64,000 nucleotides of DNA from Alistipes sp. (GCA_017437045.1 JAFSBY010000029.1:62001-126000), one strand, 5' to 3'; shown: positions 1 to 10,103, numbered from the stretch's first letter. Notes: generated from the sequence alone by a model not told the origin. Numbers and translations are program-made.

Positions 1-2039
1 GGAACACCCATCTCGTCGGCCATCTCCTGCTGACCCTTCAGATCGTGCGGAACGAACTCGTGCAAGGGGGGATCCAAGAGACGTACCGTCACGGGGTTAC
101 CCTTCATGGCCTTGAACAGACCCTCGAAGTCACCACGCTGGATCGGCAACAGCTTGTTCAGTGCCACGCGGCGACCTGCCTCGTCGTCCGAAAGGATCAT
201 CTCGCGGATAGCCTTGATACGGTCACCCTCGAAGAACATGTGCTCCGTACGGCACAGACCAATACCCTCGGCACCGAACTCAAATGCCTGAGCAGCATCC
301 TTCGGCGTGTCAGCATTGGCGCGAACCTTCAGTACCGAGTACTTGCCGGCCAGCTCCATCAGCTTACCGAAGTCACCGCTGAGGTCAGCAGCGCGCGTAG
401 CTACCTCACCGAGGTAAACCTCACCGGTCGATCCGTTCAGCGAGATCCAGTCACCCTCCTTAACAACTACATCACCCACCTTGATCGTGCGAGCCTTGTA
501 GTCAATCTCCAGCTCACCGGCACCCGAAACGCAGCACTTACCCATACCACGAGCTACAACGGCTGCGTGCGAGGTCATACCACCACGTGCGGTCAAAATA
601 CCGGCAGCATCCAACATACCCTTCAGGTCCTCGGGCGAGGTCTCGATACGCACCAGAATAGCGCGCTGACCCGTCTCACCCAGCACTTTGGCAGCGTCAT
701 CAGCGAAGAATACTACGGGACCCGTAGCAGCACCCGGCGATGCGGGCAGACCCTTCGTGATCACCTTGGCCGAGGCGATCGCCTTCTTGTCGAATACGGG
801 GTGGAGCAGCTCGTCGAGCTTCGCGGGCTCGCAACGCAGCACGGCCGTCTTCTCGTCGATGCGGCCCTCACGGAGCATATCCATAGCGATCTTCACCATG
901 GCAGCACCCGTACGCTTACCGTTGCGGCACTGCAACATCCAGAGTTTACCGTCCTGGATCGTGAACTCGATGTCCTGCATATCCTTGTAGTGGTCCTCGA
1001 GGTGGTTCTGGATAGCGTCCAGCTCCTTGTAAACCTCGGGCATAACCTCCTCCAGCGAGGGGTACTTCTCGGCACGCTCCTCCTCGGAGATGTTCTGTGC
1101 CTTGGCCCAACGACGCGAACCCTCGATGGTGATCTGCTGCGGCGTGCGGATACCGGCTACCACGTCCTCACCCTGTGCGTTGATCAGGTACTCACCGTTG
1201 AAGATATCCTCACCCGTTGCGGCGTCACGCGAGAAGGCTACACCGGTTGCCGAGTTGTTACCCATGTTACCGAATACCATGGCCATCACCGATACGGCCG
1301 TACCCCACTCTGCGGGGATGTTGTTGAGCTTACGATACAGAATAGCGCGCTCGTTCATCCACGAACCGAACACGGCGCAGATGGCACCCCAAAGCTGCTC
1401 CCAGGGGCATGCGGGGAAGTCCTTGCCCGTATTCTGCTTCACGGCTGCCTTGAAGTTGGCTACCAGCTCCTTCAGGTCCTCGACCGTCAGGTCCGTATCC
1501 TTCACGATACCGCGCTTCTCCTTCTGCTTCTCGATGATCTCCTCGAAGGGATCCTGATCCTCCTTCGATGCAGGCTTCATCTCGAGTACCACGTCACCGT
1601 ACATCTGTACGAAACGGCGGTACGAGTCCCATGCAAACCAGGGGTTGCCGCTCAACTTGGCCATCGCCTCGACAGCCTCGTCGTTCATACCCAGGTTCAG
1701 GATCGTATCCATCATACCGGGCATCGAAGCGCGAGCACCCGAACGCACCGACAGCAACAGCGGCTGCTGCTTGTCGCCAAACTTGCGACCCGTCAGCTTC
1801 TCGATGTTGGCTACAGCCTTCTCGACCTCGGGCTTGAGCAGTGCTACGACTGCCTCTTTACCCTGTGCGTAGTACTCGGCGCAGGTGTCCGTCGTGATCG
1901 TGAAGCCCGGAGGTACGGGGATACCGATGAGGTTCATCTCCGCAAGGTTTGCACCCTTACCACCCAGCAGCTCACGCATCTTACCATTACCCTCGGCCTC
2001 TTTGTTACCGAAGGTGTAAACTCGTTTTACGTCTGCCAT
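1..2039 (-). CDS. ppdK: Pyruvate, phosphate dikinase (3' end outside the window)
   Basis: PPDK interconverts pyruvate, ATP and phosphate with phosphoenolpyruvate, AMP and pyrophosphate in the cytosol. The start gives [17 protein letters not shown] followed by [12 protein letters not shown], the family's N-terminal ATP-grasp signature. The swivelling phosphohistidine domain shows [15 protein letters not shown] with the catalytic histidine at about residue 491. The fragment stops soon after [10 protein letters not shown] at the start of the PEP/pyruvate barrel. There are 679 codons here and the family is about 880-910 residues, so roughly a quarter lies beyond base 1. The ATG has a Bacteroidota promoter about 120 bases upstream and no gene between. 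Identity is secure; direction of flux cannot be read from sequence. Confidence 0.97.
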   Translation of the reverse strand, partial: MADVKRVYTFGNKEAEGNGKMRELLGGKGANLAEMNLIGIPVPPGFTITTDTCAEYYAQGKEAVVALLKPEVEKAVANIEKLTGRKFGDKQQPLLLSVRSGARASMPGMMDTILNLGMNDEAVEAMAKLSGNPWFAWDSYRRFVQMYGDVVLEMKPASKEDQDPFEEIIEKQKEKRGIVKDTDLTVEDLKELVANFKAAVKQNTGKDFPACPWEQLWGAICAVFGSWMNERAILYRKLNNIPAEWGTAVSVMAMVFGNMGNNSATGVAFSRDAATGEDIFNGEYLINAQGEDVVAGIRTPQQITIEGSRRWAKAQNISEEERAEKYPSLEEVMPEVYKELDAIQNHLEDHYKDMQDIEFTIQDGKLWMLQCRNGKRTGAAMVKIAMDMLREGRIDEKTAVLRCEPAKLDELLHPVFDKKAIASAKVITKGLPASPGAATGPVVFFADDAAKVLGETGQRAILVRIETSPEDLKGMLDAAGILTARGGMTSHAAVVARGMGKCCVSGAGELEIDYKARTIKVGDVVVKEGDWISLNGSTGEVYLGEVATRAADLSGDFGKLMELAGKYSVLKVRANADTPKDAAQAFEFGAEGIGLCRTEHMFFEGDRIKAIREMILSDDEAGRRVALNKLLPIQRGDFEGLFKAMKGNPVTVRLLDPPLHEFVPHDLKGQQEMADEMGV

Positions 2040-2154
2040 AATGTTGGTTAAATTAAAGTAAATATTTGAAAATTATTGAATTGTGTTCTTCTGTCTTGCA
2101 AAAAATGTTCCGCTTGTTTGCATTTCTGTTCGGCAGTTACCGCCTTGCAGATTG

Positions 2155-2185
2155 CGAATATACGATTTTTTTTTCAATTGGACAA
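2155..2185 (-). promoter_or_regulatory. Promoter of ppdK
   Basis: On the minus strand TATATTCG (2155-2162), one base from TAnnTTTG, follows a TTG (2183-2185) with a 20-base gap. It would give a leader of about 110 bases. Confidence 0.5.
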
Positions 2186-2208
2186 AAAAAAGAGGGTTAA
2201 ACCCTCTT
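2184..2208 (-). terminator. Terminator of mnmA
   Basis: Read on the minus strand, an 8-bp stem AAGAGGGT/ACCCTCTT with a 3-base loop is followed by an unbroken T run, 12 bases after the mnmA stop. The T run overlaps the -33 element of the ppdK promoter. Confidence 0.85.
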
Positions 2209-2219
2209 CGTGTGATTAA

Positions 2220-3425
2220 CTATTGTTCGATAACGCCCGAGCCGACCAGATCGTCGCCCGCATACCAGGCTGCAAACTGCCCGGCCGTGATGCCGCGTTG
2301 CGCCTCGTCGAAGAGGATATACAACCCCTCCTCGCGGCGGCAGAGCGTGGCTCGTTGCAAGGGTTGCCGGTAGCGGATACGTACCTGGAAGGTGCGCTTC
2401 TGGCCAATCTCCATCGCGCAATCCGGATCGACCCAATGGATCTCCTCGGGCTTGATCCGCAGGGCCGGTCGCCACAAGCCGGGATGGCTGTCGCCCTCAC
2501 CGACATAGATCACATTCTCTTTGACATCTGTGGCCAGGATAAAGAGCGACTCTTTGCGACCTCCGATGCCTAACCCCTTGCGTTGGCCGATTGTGTAGAA
2601 GTGTGCCCCCTGATGGGTGCCGATCTTCTTGCCGTCGCGCACGGTGAAGTGCCACGGCTCGGATAGCTGCGCCAGCTCCTCGTCCGTTGGGAGGGTAGGT
2701 GAGGGCGAGTAGGTGGGTCGTTTTGCGAATTTGGGCCATTCAGCCTTGATCTCGTGGATGTTACCCTCCTTCTTGGCGAGCTTTTGTTGCAGGAAAATGG
2801 GCAGATCGACCTTGCCGACAAAGCAGATACCCTGCGAATCCTTGCGCTTGGCGGTTGCTAACCCCTGCTCGGCAGCGATGCGACGCACCTCGGGTTTGAG
2901 CAGATCGCCGATCGGGAAGAGGGCGTAACGCAACTGCTCCTGGGTCAGCTGACAGAGGAAATAGCTTTGGTCTTTGTTCGGATCGCTGCCGGCCAGAAGG
3001 TGGTAGTGGGGCTTACCGTCTGCTCCGAGGGTGGTCGCTTTGCGGCAATAGTGGCCCGTGGCAACGTAGTCTGCCCCGAGCTTGAGTGCCTCCTTCAGGA
3101 AGACGTCGAATTTGATCTCGCGGTTGCACAATACATCGGGATTGGGGGTACGCCCCTGCTCATATTCGGCAAACATATACTCCACCACCCGCTGGCGATA
3201 TTGCTCCGAGAGATCGACCACGTGCAGCGCAATGTCGAGCTTCTTGGCCACCAACTCGGCAAACGTACGGTCGTCATGCCACGGGCAGTCGCCCTCGAGC
3301 GTACCGGTCGTGTCGTGCCAATTGACCATGAACAGACCGATCACCTCGTGCCCTTGCTCTTTGAGCAGGTAGGCTGCCACCGACGAATCAACGCCGCCCG
3401 AAAGTCCGATTACTACGCGTGCCAT
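2220..3425 (-). CDS. mnmA: tRNA-specific 2-thiouridylase MnmA
   Basis: MnmA adenylates and thiolates U34 of the tRNAs for Glu, Gln and Lys, with sulfur delivered by a persulfide relay. The 401 residues open with the PP-loop SGGVDSS (about 9-15). The two catalytic cysteines are visible in NPDVLC (C100) and GICFVG (C201), and the C-terminal beta-barrel is present. Length is slightly above the E. coli enzyme (368) because of an insertion near residues 220-250. The gene follows a small secreted-protein gene by 9 bases on the same strand and ends in a strong hairpin terminator. Confidence 0.96.
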   Translation of the reverse strand: MARVVIGLSGGVDSSVAAYLLKEQGHEVIGLFMVNWHDTTGTLEGDCPWHDDRTFAELVAKKLDIALHVVDLSEQYRQRVVEYMFAEYEQGRTPNPDVLCNREIKFDVFLKEALKLGADYVATGHYCRKATTLGADGKPHYHLLAGSDPNKDQSYFLCQLTQEQLRYALFPIGDLLKPEVRRIAAEQGLATAKRKDSQGICFVGKVDLPIFLQQKLAKKEGNIHEIKAEWPKFAKRPTYSPSPTLPTDEELAQLSEPWHFTVRDGKKIGTHQGAHFYTIGQRKGLGIGGRKESLFILATDVKENVIYVGEGDSHPGLWRPALRIKPEEIHWVDPDCAMEIGQKRTFQVRIRYRQPLQRATLCRREEGLYILFDEAQRGITAGQFAAWYAGDDLVGSGVIEQ

Positions 3426-3434
3426 AAAGTGCTG

Positions 3435-3626
3435 TTAGTACATGATTATATCTTCCCGCTCGAATGTCGGCCTCTGCTTGTCGTACACCGTGATCATGTG
3501 GCGCACCGAGGGGCTCCGTTTTTGCCCATTTTCGACCACGGCTACCCGCTCGTAATAGGAGGTCTGCCCTTGGGCCCGCACAACGAAGCCCAACAGAAAT
3601 ATCCAACATACAAGTAAAGTGCGCAT
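3435..3626 (-). CDS. Small secreted protein of unknown function
   Basis: This codes for 63 residues. The first 21 form a clean signal peptide (MRTLLVCWIFLLGFVVRAQG), leaving a mature chain of about 42 residues, basic and with SVRHMITVYDKQRPTFE in the middle. No family is recognised. It ends 9 bases before mnmA on the same strand and follows a -7 box at 3642-3649, so it is probably the first gene of a two-gene transcript. The signal peptide and placement argue it is real. Confidence 0.6.
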   Translation of the reverse strand: MRTLLVCWIFLLGFVVRAQGQTSYYERVAVVENGQKRSPSVRHMITVYDKQRPTFEREDIIMY

Positions 3627-3641
3627 CGGGGTGATTTTTTA

Positions 3642-3649
3642 CAAAGATA
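3642..3649 (-). promoter_or_regulatory. -7 box for the small secreted protein and mnmA
   Basis: TATCTTTG on the minus strand, 16 bases before the ATG. No TTG at the ideal -33 distance. Confidence 0.45.
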
Positions 3650-3686
3650 CGAAAATAATCGGGGAATAATAGCTGTGCGCTTTTGG

Positions 3687-4199
3687 TTAGTCAATCAATC
3701 CCTCGGGGAGGATGAATTTGATGGTTTGCGCCTCGAAGTCGATGCCACCGATCATCTCATCGACGGCCGGAACCAACACCTCCTTGTCCGCGATGGTGAG
3801 CGCAAAGAGTGGGTTTATGTCGCTGTCGATGTAGTCGGAGAGAATACCGCTGACGTGGCGGTTTGTGGTCGGTTCAAAGACCTCGGCCCGGAAGCCGATC
3901 AGATCCTCCATGTAGAACTCGTCGTCGGGCAGCTCCTCATCGGGCAGCTCCATGCGAAATTCTCGTCCGATGAGCTCCTCGGCACGACGCTCCGTGTCGA
4001 AGTCGGCAAAGCGCACCGAAGCACCTTGTGCCCCCACGTAGTCGAACTCCTCGCACCACAGGGGTACATCCAGTCCGTCGATCTCGACAATCAGGGGCAT
4101 GGTCGCCGGATCAAACTCCTCGGGAAAGGCGTCGTAGCAGGTCAGGCGCAGGCCACCGCCTGTGCCAAAGAGTTTATTGATGCGTCCGCAGATGGTCAT
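3687..4199 (-). CDS. rimM: 16S rRNA processing protein RimM
   Basis: RimM is the assembly factor for the head of the 30S subunit and binds ribosomal protein S19. The 170 residues have the usual two parts, an N-terminal RimM beta-barrel (about 1-85) and a C-terminal PRC barrel. The PRC barrel ends in KEVLVPAVDEMIGGIDFE and LPEGLID, the family's typical C-terminus. It lies downstream of rpsP, the classic neighbour, but a hairpin terminator and a separate promoter lie between them, so it need not depend on rpsP transcription. Confidence 0.93.
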   Translation of the reverse strand: MTICGRINKLFGTGGGLRLTCYDAFPEEFDPATMPLIVEIDGLDVPLWCEEFDYVGAQGASVRFADFDTERRAEELIGREFRMELPDEELPDDEFYMEDLIGFRAEVFEPTTNRHVSGILSDYIDSDINPLFALTIADKEVLVPAVDEMIGGIDFEAQTIKFILPEGLID

Positions 4200-4227
4200 G
4201 GTGGATCGGGTTTTAAGATTGAACCTT

Positions 4228-4258
4228 CAAAAGTAGCGAATTTCGTGGGAAAAAGCAA
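4228..4258 (-). promoter_or_regulatory. Promoter of rimM
   Basis: TACTTTTG (4228-4235) with TTG (4256-4258), 20-base spacing, on the minus strand, inside the rpsP-rimM gap. Confidence 0.6.
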
Positions 4259-4297
4259 AAAATAAGGGGCGTTCGACTTTTCGGTCAATCGCCCCTT
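4255..4297 (-). terminator. Terminator between rpsP and rimM
   Basis: Minus-strand AAGGGGCG (4290-4297) pairs with CGCCCCTT (4264-4271), with some inner pairing, and a T-rich tract follows. It lies 18 bases after the rpsP stop. Confidence 0.7.
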
Positions 4298-4315
4298 AAA
4301 TCGGTTGCGTGCGGA

Positions 4316-4852
4316 TTACTCCTCCGTAGCGGCCTCCTCTGCAGCCTCCTCCGACGCAGCCTCGGCAGCAGCCTCTGCGGCAGCGGCCTCAGCAGCAGCC
4401 TTCTTCTCGGCGATAGCCTGAGCACGCTCCTCGTTGACCTTAGCCTCAGCAGCCAGACGAGCCTTCTCTGCCGACTTAGCATCAGCAGCCAGCTTGTTGG
4501 CCTTAGCCTCGATCTTGCCCGACTTGGCCTCTACCCACTTGTTGAAGCGAGCCTCAGCCTCCGTCTCGGTGAATGCGCCCTTGGCTACACCACCCAGCAG
4601 GTGCTTCTTGTAGAGTACACCCTTGTACGAAAGGATTGCACGGCAGGTGTCCGTAGGTTGTGCGCCTTTGAGTAACCAACCCAGAGCCTTCTCGAAGTTC
4701 AGGTCGATCGTAGCAGGATTCGTGTTGGGGTTGTAGGTACCCAACTTCTCGATGAATTTACCATCACGTGGCGCTCTGCTATCTGCGGCAACGATGTGAT
4801 AGAAGGCATAACCCTTCTTACCATGACGTGCCAAACGAATTTTAACAGCCAT
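4316..4852 (-). CDS. rpsP: 30S ribosomal protein S16 with a long Ala/Glu tail
   Basis: S16 is a primary-binding protein of the 30S subunit. [20 protein letters not shown] and the following [14 protein letters not shown] are diagnostic. The core is about 80-110 residues. Here 178 residues are coded, and the last 60 or so are rich in alanine, glutamate and lysine and end [11 protein letters not shown], a tail common in Bacteroidota S16. The tail is low-complexity and probably helical. The gene has its own promoter and a short hairpin in its leader. Confidence 0.97.
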   Translation of the reverse strand: MAVKIRLARHGKKGYAFYHIVAADSRAPRDGKFIEKLGTYNPNTNPATIDLNFEKALGWLLKGAQPTDTCRAILSYKGVLYKKHLLGGVAKGAFTETEAEARFNKWVEAKSGKIEAKANKLAADAKSAEKARLAAEAKVNEERAQAIAEKKAAAEAAAAEAAAEAASEEAAEEAATEE

Positions 4853-4912
4853 TTGCTATAAAATTTTGTAAAGGTTAATAAAAAACGCTCAGCCTTTCGG
4901 CTTTTTCGGCTG

Positions 4913-4943
4913 CAAAGATACGATGTGGTTTTTGAAATTCCAA
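4913..4943 (-). promoter_or_regulatory. Promoter of rpsP
   Basis: TATCTTTG (4913-4920) and TTG (4941-4943), 20-base spacing, minus strand. A consensus Bacteroidota promoter with a leader of about 55 bases. Confidence 0.75.
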
Positions 4944-5018
4944 ACTTTTTTCCGGAAAACGCACCCGCAAAGCGGCTGTATTTGTGCACAAAAGGTCACT
5001 TTGAGGACAATCCGCGGG

Positions 5019-5615
5019 CTATTCGAGCGGGCGACGATTCAGCAGGGCATGCGTGATCGTCAGTTCATCGACATACTCCAACTCATCGCCGAAGCCGATG
5101 CCGCGCGCAATGGTGGTCACCTTCAGGTCTGCGAATTGACGCAGACGGCTCATCAAGTAGAAGAGGGTCGTCTCGCCCTCGACCGAGGTCGAGATGGCCA
5201 AAATCACCTCCTTGATGCCCCCCTGGGCAATGCGATCGCACAGCAGATCAATCTTCAGATCGGAGGGGGCAATGCCCTGCATCGGAGAGATCACGCCGCC
5301 CAGTACGTGGTACGTGCCGCGATATTGGTGCGTCTGTTCGATCGAGAGCAGGTCGGCTACCTGTTCGATGACGCAGATCGTGCTTTGGTCGCGCTCCCGA
5401 TCGAGGCAGATCGGGCAGATGTCGCTATCCGAGAGGTTGTTGCAGCGGCTGCAATGTTTGATATCGTGGCGAAACCGATCGATCGAACGGGTCATCTCGT
5501 CGACCGACTCCGGCTCCATGCGGAGCAGGTGCATGGCCAGTCGCAAGGCCGTGCGACGACCAATTCCGGGCAACTTCTGCAATTCGCCCACCACGTCTTG
5601 TAAGAGCTGTGACAT
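5019..5615 (-). CDS. recR: Recombination mediator RecR
   Basis: RecR works with RecO (and RecF) to load RecA on SSB-coated single-stranded DNA. In 198 residues the usual order is seen: a helix-hairpin-helix (LQKLPGIGRRTA), a four-cysteine zinc finger at C55, C58, C67 and C70, and a TOPRIM domain with VIEQVADLL and STSVEGE. Length matches the family (about 200). It starts 8 bases after the batE stop and is probably the last gene of the fumarase-batD-batE-recR run. Confidence 0.96.
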   Translation of the reverse strand: MSQLLQDVVGELQKLPGIGRRTALRLAMHLLRMEPESVDEMTRSIDRFRHDIKHCSRCNNLSDSDICPICLDRERDQSTICVIEQVADLLSIEQTHQYRGTYHVLGGVISPMQGIAPSDLKIDLLCDRIAQGGIKEVILAISTSVEGETTLFYLMSRLRQFADLKVTTIARGIGFGDELEYVDELTITHALLNRRPLE

Positions 5616-5623
5616 CGTGCCGA

Positions 5624-6466
5624 TCAGATTATTTCGATCTTACTGCGCTCGGTCCACCCCTTCTTGCCGTCGGCAATCATCACCTCACACCAATTCTCCA
5701 GGCTGTTCGTGATCTCGACCTTCGTCCCTTCGTGCAGGATGAAGAGGTCGGTGGCCGAGCGGTCGGGCGAACTCTTGACCGCCGCCGAACTGCTCATGAC
5801 AATCGCTTCGCTTTGGCTCTGCTGCTCACGGCTCTGCCCGCTGGCAAAGATCGTCGAGGCGATAAAGCATAGCAGACTGATCAGGGTGGCATAGAAGCCC
5901 GCTTTGCGCAATATCAGGCGCGCCGAGAGCAGGTAGAAGAGCAAGGCTCCCAACATCACCGCAAACCAAATGAGCGACCATGCGGTCCAGGCGTTCGCGC
6001 TCATCAGGTGGCGGATCGAACGCATCCACTCTGTGAAGAAGAAGTCGGGAATCTGGTCGATCGTATCCTTGGTGCGGGCCTCGGCAACCGAGAGGTTGTA
6101 ACGAATATCCTCATCCCCGGGCTGCAGGCGCAGTGCACGGTGGTAGTAGAGGATTGCCTGCCCCAGCTCCTCGCGCTTGAAATAGGCATTTGCCAAGTTG
6201 AAATAGAGCTTGGCCGATCGCTCACCCCGTTGCAGAATGGTGAGGTAGAGCTCCTCGGCTTGGTGATAATCGTTGTTGATGTATGCCGTGTTGGCCTGGT
6301 CCCACAAAACCTCCGAGGCGAGCTGCTCGGCAGCCTCCATCGTCGGCTCGGCGGCCTGCTCCTCGGCCTCTTGGGCTGCGGCTGACTGCAAACCTCCTAT
6401 CAGCAGGAGCATCCATAGCATCTGGAAGATCTTCGACATCTGTGTGTGCTTTTTTGCGTGTTGCAT
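5624..6466 (-). CDS. batE: BatE-like TPR and SH3 protein
   Basis: Bat proteins of Bacteroidota were named for aerotolerance and sit near a MoxR ATPase in many genomes. From the chosen ATG (MQHAKKH, two bases past the batD stop) the chain has a signal peptide ending SAAAQ and two to three TPR units (WDQANTAYINNDYHQAEELY, then LYFNLANAYFKREELGQAI). Two transmembrane segments follow in the middle, and a C-terminal bacterial SH3 domain ends ENWCEVMIADGKKGW. An inner ATG at 6439 (MSKIF) would give a tighter signal peptide. It directly follows batD, which supports the name. Confidence 0.85.
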   Translation of the reverse strand: MQHAKKHTQMSKIFQMLWMLLLIGGLQSAAAQEAEEQAAEPTMEAAEQLASEVLWDQANTAYINNDYHQAEELYLTILQRGERSAKLYFNLANAYFKREELGQAILYYHRALRLQPGDEDIRYNLSVAEARTKDTIDQIPDFFFTEWMRSIRHLMSANAWTAWSLIWFAVMLGALLFYLLSARLILRKAGFYATLISLLCFIASTIFASGQSREQQSQSEAIVMSSSAAVKSSPDRSATDLFILHEGTKVEITNSLENWCEVMIADGKKGWTERSKIEII

Positions 6467-6467
6467 A

Positions 6468-8351
6468 CTACTTCTTGCTTGATCGCTTAATCTTGCTCTC
6501 CATCTCCGACACCAACTCGACACCCTCCGTGTAGACCTGGCTCATGTGCGCCTCGGCCGAGGGGGCATATTGCGCCTCGTCGCAGAGGGCGATGATCGAG
6601 ACAAATCGTTGTGCGTCGGCCTCGGCTACTCCGCGGTCGATCAACTCGCTGCAGACGTTCTCCTTCGTGAGGTTGGCCACCGGGATGTTGAGTTTGTCGC
6701 TGACGTAGCCCCATAGTGCGCGCAGCATCTCCTCGTAGAAGGCTCTGCGATCCTGCAACTCCATATATTTGCGGGCCGAGCGGAAACGCTGCACGGCCAT
6801 CTTGTTGGCGCGCTTGCCGCGTACCAATACCAGGTTCTTCGACTCCTGAATGCGGCGGCGCAACGTGGCGTAGGCCACTCCGAAGAGCAGGAAGAGGGCT
6901 GCGAGCAGACTCCAATAGGCGGCCGTTCCGATCAGTGGCGTACGATGCGGTGCCAGCTGGGCATCCCCGAGTTTGATGAAGCGGATATCCTCCCCCAGCA
7001 GGCGCACCTCCTCTTTCGACATACCGCGACCGGGCAGCACCACGGCCTCGGCCGAGGCTCCCCGTTCGTCGGGCAGCACCTCCAACGTGAAGGGCTTGGT
7101 CGATAGGGTGATATACTGCATGCGCTGCGGGTCGAAATAGCTGAAACGCACCGGCTCCAATTCATAGGTACCGTCGGCGCGGGCAATGAAGGGGTACTCG
7201 AATTGACGATAACCCGTGATGCCGTTGGCCGAGGCGTTGATCGACTCGGTGGTCTTCGTGTTGTAGAGCTCGAACGATCCGGGCAGATTGAGTTTCGGAG
7301 CCTGCACAAAGGTCAGGTTACCCGTACCCGAGATGCGCACCGTGTAGGTGGCTCCCGAGTTGGCTGCCAGCCGATCGGCCGGAGGAGTCTCCTCCAGCTG
7401 GAACGAACCTACCGCACCGTTGAAATCGGCCGGAGCACCCTCCGGAAGCGGTTTTACGGTGATGGTCACCGGGCTGCTCTGCACCTTGCGGGGTACGTTG
7501 TAGACCTCATGTCCTCCGCCAAAGAAGGGGTCGCGGTTGCGACTTTGTACGACCACCTGTGCCACGATCGTCATCCCCATCGGGTCGATCGTGAGGGCTC
7601 CGGCCTGCTGTGGATAGAGCAACCAATCCCCCAACACATAGGTATCATAGACCTTTCCGTTGTAGGTCTCGCGGCCGGTCTGGGCGTTGCTCCCCTTCTT
7701 GACCAGATCCTGCGCCCAGAATCCGTTGAACGAGGGGTTGGCGTCGAACGAGTAATCGACAAATTGTACGCGCGTGTAGAGTTTATAGGTCACGTGCAGC
7801 GGCTCGTTCTTATAGACCGAACGCTTCGAGACAAAGGCGCGTAACAGCACATCGTCCTCGGCTACGCGGTTGGCCGCATCGCCCTGCATCTGGTCGCGTC
7901 GTTGCTGACGTTGGGCCGTGGAGCCCTGGGTGGGACTTTGGGCTGCGGCGCTCTCATCGACCACCTCGATGGGCTGGGGATGCGATTGCACCGTCTCCCC
8001 CTCGACAACGACCGTCGCCACACCAATGGTCTGTGCTCCGGCAGCTTTGGGCAGCAACACATAGGTGTAGCTGACATTGACGCTCTTCGACATCGAACCG
8101 TTGATGATCTGGATCGACGATCCGCGCGAGACGGCCGGGCCGGCCAGCACATCGAAACCGGCAAAATCGGGTGCTTGGAACGAATCCTCGTCGGGCTTGG
8201 CGTTGAGCGAGAACTCCACGCGGAAGGGCTCGCCGAGTGCCACGGTGAGCGGGGTCGAGACCTCCAACATGGGTTTGCCGGCTGCCCATGCCGTCACGAC
8301 GGTCATGAGCAGCACGACAAGGATCGTGACTCTGCTGAAAAATCTTCTCAT
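6468..8351 (-). CDS. batD: BatD-like membrane protein
   Basis: The 627-residue protein starts with a signal peptide ending VTAWA. A large periplasmic beta-rich part follows, with FRVEFSLNAKPD and SVNVSYTYVLLPKAAG typical of the BatD 'oxygen tolerance' family. One transmembrane helix lies near residue 470 (WSLLAALFLLFGVAYATL), followed by a cytoplasmic helical tail. It is 41 bases downstream of the fumarase stop and followed at once by batE. BatA, BatB and MoxR, usually adjacent, are not in the window. The molecular role is not settled for the family. Confidence 0.88.
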   Translation of the reverse strand: MRRFFSRVTILVVLLMTVVTAWAAGKPMLEVSTPLTVALGEPFRVEFSLNAKPDEDSFQAPDFAGFDVLAGPAVSRGSSIQIINGSMSKSVNVSYTYVLLPKAAGAQTIGVATVVVEGETVQSHPQPIEVVDESAAAQSPTQGSTAQRQQRRDQMQGDAANRVAEDDVLLRAFVSKRSVYKNEPLHVTYKLYTRVQFVDYSFDANPSFNGFWAQDLVKKGSNAQTGRETYNGKVYDTYVLGDWLLYPQQAGALTIDPMGMTIVAQVVVQSRNRDPFFGGGHEVYNVPRKVQSSPVTITVKPLPEGAPADFNGAVGSFQLEETPPADRLAANSGATYTVRISGTGNLTFVQAPKLNLPGSFELYNTKTTESINASANGITGYRQFEYPFIARADGTYELEPVRFSYFDPQRMQYITLSTKPFTLEVLPDERGASAEAVVLPGRGMSKEEVRLLGEDIRFIKLGDAQLAPHRTPLIGTAAYWSLLAALFLLFGVAYATLRRRIQESKNLVLVRGKRANKMAVQRFRSARKYMELQDRRAFYEEMLRALWGYVSDKLNIPVANLTKENVCSELIDRGVAEADAQRFVSIIALCDEAQYAPSAEAHMSQVYTEGVELVSEMESKIKRSSKK

Positions 8352-8392
8352 AAGGTGTTTTTACTGCCTTACAAACGGCTTAAAGCCTCTTT

Positions 8393-10006
8393 TTAGTGTT
8401 TGAAATCGGCGAAAAAGTCGTTGCCCTTATCATCTACGATGATGAAGGCGGGGAAGTTCTCGACATAGATTTTGCGCACGGCCTCCATGCCCAGCTCGGG
8501 GAAATCGACCACCTCGACCGACTTGATCGAGTTCTTGGCCAGGATAGCCGCCGGACCACCGATCGAGCCGAGGTAGAAACCGCCATGCTTCTGACAAGCG
8601 TCGGTCACCTCCTGCGAGCGGTTACCCTTGGCCACCATCACCATCGAGCCGCCCACCGACTGGAACAGATCTACGTAGGGGTCCATACGTCCGGCCGTCG
8701 TCGGGCCGAACGAACCCGAAGCCATGCCTGCCGGAGTCTTGGCAGGGCCGGCATAGTAAACGGGGTGCTTCTTGAAGTACTCGGGCATCGGCTGACCCTC
8801 GTCGAGCATCTGCTTGATGCGGGCGTGGGCGATGTCGCGTGCCACGATCAGCGTACCCTTCAGGTTCAGACGCGTCTTGATCGGGTATTTGGTCAGCGTC
8901 TCGCGCACCTTGTCCATACCCTCGTCGAGGTCGATCTCTACGGCCGGCGACATGGCGGGAGCCTCTGCGGGCAGGAAGCGGGCCGGATTCTTCTCCAGCT
9001 GCTCGAGGAAGATACCCTCGGGTGTGATCTTGGCCTTGATGTTGCGGTCGGCCGAGCAGCTTACACCGATCGCTACGGGGCACGAAGCAGCGTGACGCGG
9101 TGCACGGATCACACGTACGTCGTGTACGAAATATTTACCGCCAAACTGGGCACCGATACCGCTCTCGCGGCAGATCTTCAGCACCTTCTCCTCCCACTCC
9201 AGATCGCGGAAGCAGCGGCCACCCTCGTTGCCCGACGTGGGCAGCTCGTCCAGATAACCGGCCGAGGCCTTCTTGACCGTCGAGAGGCACATCTCGGCCG
9301 ACGTACCACCGATGCAGATGGCCAGGTGATAGGGCGGGCAGGCCGACGTACCGAGGTCCTTGATGTGCTCGGTGATAAACTTCGTCAGCGAGGCCTCGTT
9401 CAGCAGGGCTTTGGTCTGCTGATAGAGGAAGGTCTTGTTGGCCGAGCCGCCACCCTTGGTGATGAACAGGAACTCATACTCCATGCCCGGCTTGCCGGCG
9501 TAGATATCGATCTGTGCAGGCAGGTTCGTGGCCGAGTTCTTCTCCTCGATCATCGTGAAGGGTACGACCTGCGAATAGCGCAGGTTGCGCTCCTTGTAGG
9601 TCTCATAGACACCGCGCGAGATATGCTCGGCATCGTCGGCACCGGTCCATACATCCTCGCCTTTGTGGCCGATGCAGATCGCCGTACCCGTATCCTGGCA
9701 GGTGGGCAGCTCGCCCTCGGCCGCTACGCACTGGTTCATGAGCATCGTGTAGGCCACGAATTTGTCGTTGTCTGTCGCCTCGGGGTCGTTCAGAATGTTG
9801 TTGAGCTTCTGCAGGTGCGAAGCGCGCAGATAGAACGATACATCCTCATAGGCAGCCTTCGAGAGCAGCTCGAGACCTTTGGGATCTACTTTCAAGATTT
9901 TGCGACCGTCGCACTCAACGACCTTCACATACTCCTTCGTCAAGAGACGATACTCGGTTTTGTCCTCCACGATGGGATAGGGCTCCTGGTAGATAAAATC
10001 AGCCAT
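8393..10006 (-). CDS. fum: Class I (iron-sulfur) fumarate hydratase
   Basis: This enzyme hydrates fumarate to malate reversibly with an oxygen-labile 4Fe-4S cluster. In Bacteroidota it runs in the malate-to-fumarate direction to feed fumarate respiration. The 537 residues match the FumA/FumB type, including [10 protein letters not shown] (C103). Candidate cluster cysteines also stand at about C223 and C317, the spacing known for E. coli FumA (105, 224, 318). The C-terminal swivelling domain has [12 protein letters not shown] consensus promoter lies about 100 bases upstream. Class II fumarase is ruled out by length and motifs. Confidence 0.95.
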   Translation of the reverse strand: MADFIYQEPYPIVEDKTEYRLLTKEYVKVVECDGRKILKVDPKGLELLSKAAYEDVSFYLRASHLQKLNNILNDPEATDNDKFVAYTMLMNQCVAAEGELPTCQDTGTAICIGHKGEDVWTGADDAEHISRGVYETYKERNLRYSQVVPFTMIEEKNSATNLPAQIDIYAGKPGMEYEFLFITKGGGSANKTFLYQQTKALLNEASLTKFITEHIKDLGTSACPPYHLAICIGGTSAEMCLSTVKKASAGYLDELPTSGNEGGRCFRDLEWEEKVLKICRESGIGAQFGGKYFVHDVRVIRAPRHAASCPVAIGVSCSADRNIKAKITPEGIFLEQLEKNPARFLPAEAPAMSPAVEIDLDEGMDKVRETLTKYPIKTRLNLKGTLIVARDIAHARIKQMLDEGQPMPEYFKKHPVYYAGPAKTPAGMASGSFGPTTAGRMDPYVDLFQSVGGSMVMVAKGNRSQEVTDACQKHGGFYLGSIGGPAAILAKNSIKSVEVVDFPELGMEAVRKIYVENFPAFIIVDDKGNDFFADFKH

Positions 10007-10103
10007 AGTGTTTCTTGTGTTTTTATGTTGTTATTTGTCTTATTTTCAAGGCTTCTGCCACCCGCACGCGATCCGCACGGCCGCGTGGGCGCACTCTAAC
10101 CTG

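Noticed and set aside
45..2051. A 668-codon plus-strand open frame opposite ppdK
   Set aside because: It is the shadow of a strongly biased GC-rich gene. The minus strand gives clear PPDK motifs; the plus-strand product is unlike any protein family.
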